Shown in pieces: positions 9,832 through 20,844 of a stretch of 64,000 nt of DNA. The notes beneath the pieces were generated by a model. It searched no databases, was not told where the DNA came from, and was given only the letters and a program-made list of their open reading frames with translations. This stretch comes from Trichaptum fuscoviolaceum (taxonomy: Eukaryota > Basidiomycota > Agaricomycetes > Hymenochaetales > Trichaptaceae), in assembly GCA_910574455.1 (NCBI GenBank), contig CAJSYZ010000005.1, forward strand, positions 1,116,001 through 1,180,000, written 5' to 3'. A program made the translations under genes and the position numbers. Position 1 is the first letter of the stretch. Each line of letters begins with the position of its first letter.

Positions 9832-11978
9832 CTATGTAGAAGTAAGGGGCGCTCCAGACATCGCCTGAGTGAACATCTGCGCTGCAGCCTGGCCCACCGC
9901 TAATCCTGTGAAGTTGTATGCAGGAACCTCGTGTCCAGCGCCGAAGACGCGGATATATGAGAAAGTGCCAGCATTCTTCACGAGGCCGGCAGGATGGCCA
10001 GCTACGGTGAAGTTCGTGAATGCTTGTTGCGCGTACAATGAGCTGAATTGGGACTTGAGGTTGTTAACCTAGTTCACACCTCCATCAACAAAGGGTCCGA
10101 GGGGGAGATGAGATAGCTTACCATCATCTCAACGCCCATGAAGTTCAGGATATAGTCTGCATCGCCATCGTAGATGACAGTCCGGACACCAGCGTTGATG
10201 ACCGCCTCAAGGTCGGGAGCAGAGTTCAACATCCAGTCACCAGTCGAAGCGAAGTTGCTGTACACCTGGTCGTTTGTTTCCTCCCATCTTTGTTCTGCTC
10301 CAATCTTTGACCTGTATGAGCATGCAAATCAATTTCTTATATGTCTTTGTGAGATTGGGGCATGAACGTACATGAATGAAGAGCTTGATAGCAGGCTCGT
10401 CAAGTCCGGTGGGTACGGATCGTTGGAGGGCGCACGAACATCATATACGTCGAAGTTCCCAGCAAGAGGAGAAAGAATGTCGTTGTTGCAGAAGGACTGC
10501 GCGCGTGAGCATGTGGAGGTTGAGCCAGTATTGTAGCACGACTGGATCTACGAGCATCCGAGAGGGTTTCAGCGTACTTTCTAAATGGAGGCAATTGATA
10601 TACTAATAGTTACCTGAGATTGGCATCCACCAGATTCGTAAAAGGAGTTGTTAGCACGTTGAATTGTTGAGGCTGAGACCGTCGGACGATAGGGGTTCGA
10701 GGCAGCATAGAGCATGTACCCCGCGTATTGAGATAGGGGATCCTGTTGACGAGCAATCCTTCTGCTCAGATCTAACTTTCAATTTTTTGGCGCCAGGCTT
10801 ACCGTAAGGCCGTTTCCAACGCCAAGTGTCTTGAGATTGATGGCAGTTCCCTTCAGCGTCCCTGCCTTGATAGCAGCATTTTGCTGGAGGAAATAATTTG
10901 CGAAGGCAGGCCCATAATGACCTCCGTATCTATTGAGTTCATCGTTTAGAAGAGTCATTAGCGTCTTTGTAGACAGTTGAAACGGAAACTAATGGAATGG
11001 GGACTCACGACTCGGTCCAGATCGCAAAGTCGTTCTTTGCGTATGCAGAGAATTTCGGATCAGCGAAGAAGATCTGGAGCATGTTCCAAACAGCCGCCGC
11101 AGCTTGTTTGGCACCGGATACAGCCAAAGTTCCATGCGAGTAACCAACGCCAACTGTAAGAACGAATGAGGTCAGGTTTATTCGGGGTACTACTCATCTA
11201 AGGATTACAAACTCGGTTGATCAATGTAAAGCCTGTTCAGTCCGTCAGATATAAAATTCGTTGAATTGAAAGAGTAGCCTTACATATTAGCATTGTTGTT
11301 CCACGAGAAAGGGTTAAGCGCTAGAGTTTCCTCGTCACTCTGTATTCTACAAGGCTATGAGATGCGATACATTAGTGATTGACACCTGAAAATAGAAGAT
11401 GCAAAATATATACCCCGTGCTCCTGGAACAAGCCGATCATAGACGACGATCCAGGCTATATTCAGATGATGTCTGAGCTCCTCAGTATCAGAAAAAAAAT
11501 ATGCAAGGGCACGAACACCTCCGTTGAGCCAGATAGCAAGCGGCGCAGTCGAAGGGTTGCTTCGAGCTGCAAAGAACCACCACCTTCAAATGGTGAACTC
11601 AATTGTTCTCTTCTTAGTTTACACGGCAATAAAGCACACTTACCACATGCTTTGTGTCGTTGTGAGATCGGCGTATCCTGACGCTTGGTATACGCCTGGC
11701 GTTGTTTCTGTATAGTTGAATATTAGTACCTGTTCATCGACCAAAACTATTTCACAGAGTGGCAACGCACCACAAACGCCGGAGTTTTCGATGAACCGCA
11801 TCTTCCCTGCCACAGGCGTTCCGGAAACTTTTGGCTGAGCGGCAGCATCTGCGTGCACATCGTCGGCGACGGTAGGTGATGGAACACCACCGTAGACGCC
11901 ATCGACCTGCGGAATCTGCCTAGCAGATACTACAAGACAAAGGGAGAGGAATACCCAGGACCGTAATGAGACAAGCAT
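9832..11978 (-). CDS. Secreted serine carboxypeptidase (peptidase family S10)
   Basis: Begins MLVSLRSWVFLSLCLVVSARQ, a signal peptide, so a secreted or vacuolar enzyme that removes C-terminal residues from peptides. The propeptide-like stretch is followed by SGVCETTPGVYQASGYADLT, a WFFAARSNPSTAPLAIWLNG box completed across an intron to NGGPGSSSMIGLFQEHGP (oxyanion region), and TESYGGHYGP with the catalytic Ser. The catalytic Asp lies in VIYDGDADYILNF and the His in VFGAGHEVPAYN. All three catalytic residues are therefore present. At least eight introns interrupt the gene; one splits TES from YGGHYGP and another splits the NGG/PGSSS motif. Stop TAG at 9832-9834. Confidence 0.92.
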
Positions 11979-13036
11979 AGCGTAGCACGATCACAATGAT
12001 ACGAGAGTCGAGACGAGACACGTCCACCCCGGGGCGAAGACCAGTGGGATCAGTAGATAATCTGGATCGCACTTTGCTCCATTGAAAGTGAGTTTTATAC
12101 GTGGAGTTCGGTTCCGATAAAGACGAAGGAACAAGCAGAAGTTGCGAACAGCAGCATGGCAAGTCCGCAATCCACCTTCGCTAACGTATGATGCTCATGT
12201 TATAATTAGCACCACGGAGTTCTTCGCAGCATTTGGAATTCGCGTAGATGGCCAATGTAGCACCGAAAGCATAACGTTTACCTCAGATAGCGGAGATTTT
12301 CCACATGGCTTCTTCTAGAGATAAGTAGAGAAGCGCCGAGCCCATTCTGAAGCAACCCGTACAGCATACGGACCCGGCGTTAGTCTATTTTTGCTCCAGT
12401 GCAAGCAGCTGCCAATGGCGGTCGCATTCCAGTCACAAGACTCCGAACTGCTTGAAGTTGGAGATGATGTGTCAGTTATCATCGCGATCGACCAGTTACA
12501 GTGGCGCTAACACACACTCCGCAGACTCACATCCCCGGACCGCGGTAGGCGAAGCATTACGCTACGAGACATCACAAAGCGGGACATGCAGATGTACAAC
12601 AAGTTCACTAGGACGACAAGTCAGTGAAGTTATTCATAGAGGATTGCGCATGAGGATACCTGCATTTCTGCAATATTGACTGACAGCGCAGCGAAGAGAC
12701 CATGAGCACACTATTGCCTTTCCCCTACGAAGATACTATCCCGGGCCATGTGTTCATCTTGAATCCGATTGCAGGGCTCGCCACTGAGCCCGCATAAGTA
12801 ATACGTAGTTCGATTCGGAGAGTATAGAATGTACACTTTCTAGAAACTGGAGCATGGGACCCGGGGAAGGGGAAGATGATACGAAAGACTATGTAAAAAT
12901 GGGTATAGGAGGTACATATATATGGACAGAAGATAGCTCGAAATATTACAATACCATACACTGCTGTACACAATAATGATACTCATCCACCATTGTGGTC
13001 CTCTAAATGCATCTATCAGATAATCAGACCGTCGAT
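11979..13036. other. Intergenic region with a possible small ORF
   Basis: Just over 1 kb between the carboxypeptidase start and the end of the 4CXXC_R1 gene. It should hold the carboxypeptidase promoter. A 32-codon ORF at 12,415-12,510 (MAVAFQSQDSELLEVGDD...) is followed by a branch-point-like GCTAAC and a CGCAG acceptor, then an open stretch (RSITLRDITKRDMQMYNKFT) to about 12,625. This could be a small spliced gene, but I recognise no family and no convincing donor. Confidence 0.3.
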
Positions 13037-15754
13037 CTAGGATGTCTTTCCCTGGCGCGTCTTCTTGCCATGGATGCCCTTCTCCGCCTCATCTTCGCCT
13101 GGGTCCGTTAGCGCAAGGCTCTCTCCGCAGCGCCACGCCAAAAAGTCTCCGTAGTCGTTCAAGTTTCTGACAAGTGCCTTCGGTTCACTCTTGTTCGGCT
13201 TCCTGCCTGCTCCTAGGAGATCCAGTTGCGCCTGAGCGTAGCGGTCCCCTGACCCGTCAACGTCCATTTCGTCGTCCGAGTCCGCTTCCTGCGGCGAACC
13301 TCTTTTCTTGGCAGTTGTTCTGTCTGAGATGGATAGGCCACCTTGAGTGGACGTTGAAGCAGATCTACGCGTGCTTGAGTTGCTTGGTTCGCGCTTGGGA
13401 TCCATGCTAAACCCATCTGAGGATTTTTTGACATCAAGCTCTTCCTTCGCAGCGATCCACTTCGCTAAGTTTTTGATTTCCATTGGATCACTAAAACCCC
13501 ACCACCCTTCGGCGTTCTCTTCGTCGCTTGACATGTCGTCATCAATGTCCTTTCGGCTATTTTTTGTCTCCTTCCCTTTCTTCAAGGGCTTTTCAACTCT
13601 GCCCCAGACCGCCAGAAACCATCCCCACTTTCTCATCGCGCCGCGCTCTTCTTTCGTAGGGACCGTTTTGCCTTTATATGACGTCGAAGCATAGTATGTG
13701 CGACCTTCTGCATCAGTGCCGAGAGCTTTGAAGCGTGGAGCATAGGCCTGAAGCTTGAATGCGTGTGCATTATCTAGCTCAAATATCGTGGCCTTGTGCT
13801 TCTTATATGCATCTCGATACTAAGATTGCCGCTCAATAGACGTACGACAGCATTACTTTTTGTTACTCACCAACTGAGCTGCCTTCTTTGCGTCCCACCC
13901 CGCGGTTTTCTCGCCCATTTCCCTATCTGTCAATAGCTTTTCTCTCTCTACTCCCCAGCGGTCATTCTCCACCTTGATAGCAGCATAGTACTTTCGATTC
14001 TCCTCTTTTGCGTCTTGCGCGCCCGTTTCAATCTCCTGTCGAGCACTGATGCTCACCATAGCGCATTCAACCAAGGCATTGAGAACCGGCAATAGTTGAG
14101 AAGCTTGAGTGACGGAATGGGCAGTACGCGTTCGATGGGTATCAGTCACAGGAGGGAGAGGATCTGGAATACGCAGACTACTGGAGGAAGGCAGTTTCTC
14201 GCGGAGTTGGCTAAGAGTAGTCCACATTGATGAAGGATTGAAGCCTCCACCACTAATCTGCTTATGGCAGTCACGGATGTCCTACGTTCCGTCGCCATCA
14301 GCTCAACGAAAACTTACAAATTCGAAAGTAATATACCTTTTGGACAGTCGGCTCTGAGTCTGCAGCTATGAAACTCAAGAGATTCAAAATGATAGACTTT
14401 ACACCCGCGTCAGACAGAGTTTCAAACTCGTCCAGATCTTCCAGATGTTTCCCACTGATGCTCATGAGTGGGGCAAAGCGAAGAAGGAATTCCCGCAACT
14501 AGACAACATCAAATCAGCACAACAGGAATTAGAAACAAAATCAATTGACCAACAAAGAACCGATCTTCTGCCTGCGCGCGGTCCAGCTCAGTAGGTACCT
14601 TCACCCATTTAGGCTCGGGGACGTCTTTTTTGGGCCGGCCCAGCTTCTGCTTTGGTGGCTCAGCGGTCTTCGCAATGGTCTTCGGAAGGGATGTGCTATG
14701 CATGTCCTTTTTCTTATTTGTTTGTACTTTACTTAAAGTAGAAGCTGTCTTGGGGCCATTTACACCAGGCGTCATCGCCAGTTTCTTGCTAGTAGGGTTT
14801 GCTTTCTGTGTCGACCATTAGTTTATTGCTAATCCATTTCTAGATAGTCTGACCGACCTTGGGGTCTGAGGTCGCAGTCACTGGAACATCAGTTAAATCA
14901 AATTTCCTACAAGAGAATAAAGTAAGGACATATGCAGGTTCGACAGTAGCAGCTAATCTCACCCTGTCGGTTCCAAGCCCTTCGCTTTCCGACACTTGTG
15001 ACAATTGCAAGAATCGGCACACTTTGGACACCTGCCAATGTAGTTTCAGATATTGACGAGAAGCATAGATGCACCTTACTTACTTCCACACATAATCTAT
15101 GCCTGGCATATGACCTGACTGTATGTCTACCTTAGAAGGCCGAGTTTGAGTGACAATTTCATCAACTGTCTGTCCATATCTATTCTTCATGCATGGTTTG
15201 CAGTACTTCTTCGAGCAGCGTTCACTTCCCTTCATGAGGGTGCATTGCAGACCAGCTGGTCGAAAACGTAGCACATAATGAGTGACAACAAGTAACGGCA
15301 TAGACCGAACCCACTTACTTGAATTGTCGCGCTTCCCGTTACATTGATGACAATAATAGTAGCCGTTCGGAAACTCTTCGGCTCTGTTTTCACCTTTCGC
15401 TGCCTTATTAGGTTTCTTGACAGATTTATCATCCTGTAAAGCCACTTTCGTCTTTTTCCGAGGTGGTTGAGAGTCTGTAGAATGCGCAGCAACAGCGGAA
15501 GTATTGTTGTTCAGCTCTTTCGAAGAGAGTGGTGTCCCTGTCTTACGTCCCAGCTGCGATAGTCGACTCTTTACGCCACTACTCTTGCTACCTCGGCTAC
15601 TTTTATACGAGGCCGGCGAGCGAAAAGGCGAGTCGGGAACTTCAATGAAAACTTGCAGTTTGCGTTTGAAAGAGCTAGACGTGCGCGGGGTAAGTGTTGA
15701 AATTGATGTCGCTTTCGGTGTTGCCATCACCGACGAAGAGGAGGCGGAAGACAT
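13037..15754 (-). CDS. CDCA7-like nuclear protein with 4CXXC_R1 zinc finger
   Basis: Starts at ATG 15,754 (MSSASSSSVMATPK; an in-frame TTG upstream is discounted). The first ~110 residues are Ser/Lys-rich and disordered. A zinc-finger module of the 4CXXC_R1 type (Pfam zf-4CXXC_R1, found in CDCA7 and the MAO-A repressor R1) follows: YYCHQCNGKRDNSS, LQCTLMKGSERCSKKYCKPC, MKNRYGQTVDEI, then across an intron CPKCADSCNCHKCRKAKGL-EPTG. Downstream are a basic PKQKLGRPKKD patch (AT-hook-like), a helical block (REFLLRFAPLM-SISGKHLEDLDEF, DDT-like in character), a coiled coil and an acidic tail rich in Asp/Glu/Ser. The known role of CDCA7 relatives is to recruit the HELLS/LSH remodeller to chromatin and to support DNA methylation; that is inferred here. 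The gene is divergent from TIM17. Confidence 0.75.
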
Positions 15755-15932
15755 AGCGGTGACAGTCAAGGTGGTGGTTGTGTTCAAGACGCGTGAGGAT
15801 CGTCTAAATTATACCGCGTTCAGGAGTCACGTGCTCATTTTTTTTCGCAGGCCCTGAACCGGCTCCCAAATTTTCGGAGAGCTGCAAGACATTCCATGCT
15901 CGTTGTTCGTCAGCGCTTGTCAACTCCTGATC
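15755..15932. promoter_or_regulatory. Short divergent promoter between 4CXXC_R1 gene and TIM17
   Basis: Only 178 bp separate the two start codons, so regulation must be shared or interleaved. It contains a CACGTG E-box-like site (GTCACGTGCTC near 15,828) and a T-rich run at about 15,839-15,845. CACGTG is the binding core of basic helix-loop-helix factors; its use here is inference. Confidence 0.45.
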
Positions 15933-16664
15933 ATGGCCCACGCTGACCACACTCGCGACCCATGGTAAGTGACGAGAATCAATGGCAGGGACTTCAACTG
16001 ACATGAAACTCTCATTAGCCCATGGGTAATTCTCAGTGACTTTGGAGGTGCTTTCGCCATGGGTGCCATTGGCGGAGGCATCTGGCATGGAATTAAAGGT
16101 GCTCGAAATTCTCCAAGGGTAAGATGCGAAAGAACCTCTTCAGATAACAAACGCGCTGAACCAAGTGGTTTCCATTTCGCTTAGGGCGAAAGATTGGTCG
16201 GTGCCGTCTCCGTGATCAAGGCCCGCGCACCCGTCACAGGTGGAAACTTCGGTGTGTGGGGAGGGATGTTCTCTACGTTCGATTGTGCCGTGAAGGGATA
16301 TCGACAAAAAGAAGACGCATGGAATGCGATTATTTCTGGATTCATGACCGGTGGATGTTTAGCTGCACGAAGTAATGCCTTCCCCCCTATCTTCTCTGCT
16401 ACTATCATTAATCTCTTTTTTTTTATCGCGCAGGCGGGCCCAGAGCTGCATTTGGATCTGCTGTGGCGTGTGGTATTCTTCTAGGAGTCTTTGAGGGCGT
16501 CGGTGTGCTCCTCAATCGCGTTTTTAGTGAAGGCAACCGCCAGCAACTTCCTCCATGTGCGTACACAACTATCGTCTCCATCTATACATCGACTGATGCT
16601 TTATTCTTCTATATCAATAGTACCCGAAAACATGTCCTCGACAGCTGTACCATCAACGCATTAG
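15933..16664 (+). CDS. TIM17: Mitochondrial import inner membrane translocase subunit Tim17
   Basis: Five short exons give [11 protein letters not shown] + [33 protein letters not shown] + [62 protein letters not shown] + [35 protein letters not shown] + a short tail ending with TAG at 16,662-16,664. The order DHTRDPWPW, GG.WGG.FS.fDC, and R.KED.WN.I..GF.TG is diagnostic of Tim17, a four-helix core subunit of the TIM23 presequence translocase. About 160 residues, a normal length. Glycine-zipper motifs are visible in the membrane helices. A small exon near 16,621 supplies the C-terminus ([13 protein letters not shown]). Confidence 0.95.
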
Positions 16665-16973
16665 ACTTGTATATCTTGCTCATATTCACTCATACACCTC
16701 ACTCATCATGGCACGTTGCATTCGGACGTCTCGTTTATCTCGTATACTGCTCTCCCGTATAGTAATATATATTATTGGTTTCTTTGCATTTAAACATATG
16801 AAGCATGCTTAAGAACACTTAATCACCTGCATATTTTTATGTATGGTGTTAGAAAAAAATGAAGGTAGCAGATCTAGATTTGAGGTATGGAAGTTCCCAG
16901 ATCGGCAAAAGTGCATTCTTTCAACTCTTCGTTCTTGACCACTTCATGCATAGTGGCAGTTGCGGCGACGCGT

Positions 16974-19097
16974 ATGCATTCGTATGGGGCATGGTCTGCG
17001 ACTATCCGACGAGCTGTAGCTTGCAAATTTCCGACCGTGGTCTCGTCTTCAGCGACATGGGCTCATCGTAGCGGCTCCTGTCCCCGCTTTCGCAACTCAA
17101 GGCGGTATTTCTACCCCATCTACCTCAGTCATGGAGGACTTTCATCCTCGAGAAGGCACTATTCAGCGTTAATGGAGAGCAAGGAAGACACTCTGTTGAG
17201 GGCTCAGGCAGCCTTGGCGAAGCTCACGTCTTTAACGCCTCGTTCGGCAGCTCACCTCGGGTGTCTACTCTCCGCCGCTGAGCAGACTGAAACCAGCCGT
17301 ACCTCGTCGTCCGTACAAATTGCTGGTGCGTTCGACGTTATTATCGCATATGGCATGGCTTGAGACAGATGTACAGTCTATGGGCCGGACCAAACTCTCT
17401 CCGCGCAGAAGTTCGTAATAGCCATACTCGACGACCCACTTTCATCTGAGGAGAGACTTCGAATTAATCTGCGGGAAAGGAGGAGTCACTCGGGAGTAGC
17501 CCATGCTCTGCATTTTCAGTACGTCGAACCTGTTTCCATGACATACAATAGCTCTAAAGTTGATTTTCAGTCATGATTCACATTCTCACCACTCTGACAC
17601 TTCGACTCCTCTGCCTTCGCCCTTCCTCTCTCGATTTTCGCATCCAGTTAGCCTCCAAGAACTCTCTCCCGACCCTTCCAATTCATCGCATACCCTCCCA
17701 GCTTTCCTTACATCCGATATACCGATTCTTATCAGCTCACCCTTCGTAGCAGCCCCCGATTCTCTCGCAACCCTTTCATCCGTCCTTCCTGCGAATCCTC
17801 ATGGCATTGTTTTAATCAACAGCAGCCTCGATACCTCGTCCGGTCCTGCGAAACTCATTCAATCCGCCCAAGGAGATCTTTTCCACTGTGATCCATCCCG
17901 GGTGTTCTTTGTTGACTTAGATAGGGCTCTTCGTGGCCTCGAGGCGCTTCGGTCGAATATACATTCACCTGAGGCAATAAAACAGTATCAAGACGACTTC
18001 CTAGGCTCGAATCTTCCGAAAGTTATCAGCACCCTGGAGGAAACGGTTAAACTCGGTCCGGCTGTCCTTCGTTCGGATTCACGAGCGGCGTTGACTGCCC
18101 GCCTTATTACTTCAACTTCATCTTTACTCGGCTCATACCACTCGGAACTCGATGACGTGCAACGTCTTGTCAGTTCTCTTCGTTCGTTGACATTAGAAGA
18201 GAAAGAGAAATCGCTAAGGAAGGTCCTGGGAGCTGCATCGGAAGAGACTGAACTCGGAAGGTTAGAATTCGGAGAAGAGGATGGGGTTATCATCAAAGGC
18301 ATTGAAAAAGCTGCGAAGGATGTCAAACCTGCCTTGGACTCACTTACTTGGTGGAAACTTCCCCTTGTTGTAGACGATGTCAGTGCTAGGATAGAACAGG
18401 CGGCCGAGGGGGCGTATGTGAAACAATTTCAGAATCAAGTGAGATCCATCGCACATCACATCAAATAAGTCTTAGACTGAAATGTATTTGTCTACAGCTC
18501 GTGTATCAGACTGGGCGATTGTCTCTTCTCCAAACCAACTTGGTCACACGGGCGTATGACCTTCTCCGAACCGTACCTTCTACATTCAGCTCTTCGGTCC
18601 TGCGCAACGCCCTCTCCCAAATATCTTCCAGCCCATCATTTCCCCTAACGGCTACGACGCTCCTGTCACCCTTACGCTCTCGTCTTCATCAACTCACATA
18701 CGCCACTCATGCTCTGCATGTTGCAGCGCAGCGAGCGCTCCTAGTGACATTATCGTCTTCTGCGCTCTCAACTACAGCTGCATACGCCCTGTGGATTGCA
18801 GGGATAGTAGATGGGCCGACAGTGCTTGGTGCTGGGCTACTCGCATTCGCAGTTGGACTACGGTTCGCAGTGGGGCAGTGGGAACGAGCAAAGAAAGATT
18901 GGTGGGATGATTGGCGGAGAGTAGGGGAGGGATTGGAGAGGGACGTGAAGAAAGTTGCTGCCGATGTGTTGGACAGGCAGGTGTGCATTGTTCCATTGGA
19001 AGCATGCAGAGGGCTTGAGCTTCTTGTAAACAAGAGGAGGTCTGAGGTTGCAGAGTTGGAGAACGAAATCGACAAACTTCGAGAAGAAGGAAAATGA
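16974..19097 (+). CDS. Mitochondrial membrane protein, Mmc1-like (tentative)
   Basis: Four exons joined at about 17,331/17,376, 17,519/17,571 and 18,438/18,499. The N-terminus (MHSYGAWSATIRRAVACKF, then many Arg/Ser and RRYF) is a typical mitochondrial targeting sequence. The middle has VYGPDQTLSAQKFVIAILDD and a His/Ser-rich stretch. The C-terminal half is helical (LGRLEFGEEDGVIIKGIEKA; WWKLPLVVDDVSARIEQA), ends in two adjacent hydrophobic segments (ALSTTAAYALWIAGIVDG; TVLGAGLLAFAVGLRFAVG) and a coiled coil. This layout resembles the fungal mitochondrial Mmc1 family, whose C-terminus is dynamin-like but without GTPase motifs; I see no P-loop here either. An in-frame ATG at 16,887 would lengthen the protein by 29 residues. 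Stop TGA at 19,095-19,097. Gene structure is solid, family assignment less so. Confidence 0.6.
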
Positions 19098-19222
19098 AAT
19101 AAATTATTGTTGACCTCCCTATGATGGACTACTAATTTAGATTGGATGCAAAAGATAGATAATATACAACTACATGATCTAGATATAAGATGAATAAGTA
19201 AGTCCGTTATGTGATACAGTCC

Positions 19223-20245
19223 CTACGAGGAAGTCACAACTATTTTCGGCCCAGCTGTCTGTGCTGGCGAGGGTGTCCCAGTTGACCTTCTCGGGTGGTC
19301 TAAGAAATCATCCTCGTCGTCACTGTCTCCAATGCCAAAGAGCTCTTCTCGTTCGTCCCAAACGTCACCTAACCGGATCCGTCCCTCTTTATTGCTGGAT
19401 TTCCCAGCGTCAGTATCGCCGGAACGCGTATGATGTGTAGGAAGGAGCATGGTTCCTTGCGTGTCGTCCTCGTCATCGGAGGAAGAAACTAGGTCGTCAG
19501 GATCAAGAGCGACAGGGCGGTATAGGCGAGCAATCTGATCGGAGAAGTCAGGTTGAGTCAGATTAAATAATGGGTGGACGTACTTCTCTCCTATGGCGGT
19601 AGTATTTCTCAAGATAATAAGCCGTCCAGAGCCCAATAGCAGAGCCTATCAAGTTCGCCTGTCGGTACACTGTATATCAGCTTTGAATGTACATCTAGAT
19701 GAGCATCAACGTACCGCAACATCCCCCATCTGAAACTCCTTATACTATAGGAGTGTGAAGTCTATATCAGCGGTCGATAATGTGCGAGCCAGGCCAAACT
19801 CCTAACCGGAAGCAATGATTGCACAATTTCGCTAACGATCCCGCCGAAGAAGAAACATATTAACCCCGTTAGGATGAGCGATGAATGCCTCCAAAACCAA
19901 ATTCGCCGAGCGTCTCTGTTTGAGGTGAGGCATCTGTGAGGGGTAGATTCTATAGCTTCAAGGCAGTGCTTACTCCTCGACATCGAAGATGAAGTAAAAC
20001 ACCGTGGTCGCGAGACAGAGGCAGACCAAGTGCAGTATTTTGTCGTTTAGTGGTAATGACCGCGCAAAATTGGTGAACCCCAGAAAAGCAAGCAAGAGCA
20101 TAATGATTGCTGTGAACAGGATGAACCACTAGCAAGTACATCGAGTCTCAGAAGAAGGCAGCTTCACAGAAGAAAGGCGCAAGCTCACAGGTCTCAACTT
20201 CAGCGGTAAATCATACTTTGGCAGCTTGAATTTGTATGAACGCAT
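19223..20245 (-). CDS. VanZ-like family integral membrane protein
   Basis: Multi-exon gene with several membrane segments. A basic lead-in (MRSYKFKLPKYDLPLKLRP) is followed by WFILFTAIIMLLLAFLGFTN, FARSLPLNDKILHLVCLCLA, TTVFYFIFDVEE, IWFWRHSSLILTGLICFFFG, GIVSEIVQSLLP, EFQMGDVAANLIGSAIGLWT and AYYLEKYYRHRRE. The pattern NDK-LH, SEIVQ-LLP and F-GD--ANLIG is the VanZ-like domain. The tail is acidic (SSSDDEDDT, DSDDEDDFL) and probably cytosolic. The biochemical role of fungal VanZ-like proteins is not known to me. In-frame ATGs at 20,338 and further upstream could extend the N-terminus; I chose the one nearest the first helix. It converges with the Mmc1-like gene, 125 bp apart. Confidence 0.72.
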
Positions 20246-20844
20246 CACTGCTTTGAAGGCCCTCCGCAGTGATTTGCGTGTCCTTTTGACAGAGCCATAT
20301 CGACCTGTTGAGTCCGACACATGAACGTGCCCGAACATTTTGTGTCCCCGCTCGCTGTTATGTTCGTCGTCGTGGATGATGCTGATGAAGCTTTGAACTC
20401 GGACTCGGCTGAGATGGGTATGCTGACGTGCCTCCGGCGACATTTCGGCCCTGTCAGTCACCCCGCGGCCGTCGTTCTAATTTTAGTTCAAATACCGGCA
20501 ATCCTGAACTAGAAATCATGAGACCCCCCGGCAGCCTTAACTTGAATAAAGAGTTTCTTGTCTTACATAAGCAATTAAATTGCCACTGGGGTCTAAATTC
20601 TAGATAAGATAACCACGTGTTTTAGGGCGTAGTATGACGTCCAAGTCGGTTCGTGGTTTGAACTTTGCTCGCTCTTTTTGTCACCTACCGCCATGACCAT
20701 ACGTATAAGCACACCCAAAAGCATTCTCACCAAGGCCTAAAGGCACTTTTCATCACTGCATATCTTACAAAAGCTCATGGTTGAGGAGGATTAAATGCAA
20801 ATTACTACCTACATCAGCTTCAAGTTTACATATTTTCTCCGCAA
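20246..20844. promoter_or_regulatory. Intergenic region between divergent VanZ-like and cPLA2-like genes
   Basis: Roughly 600 bp that must contain both promoters. Part of it (to about 20,443) may instead be the N-terminal coding region of the VanZ-like gene if an upstream ATG is used. No TATA box or known factor site was assigned with confidence. Confidence 0.35.
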
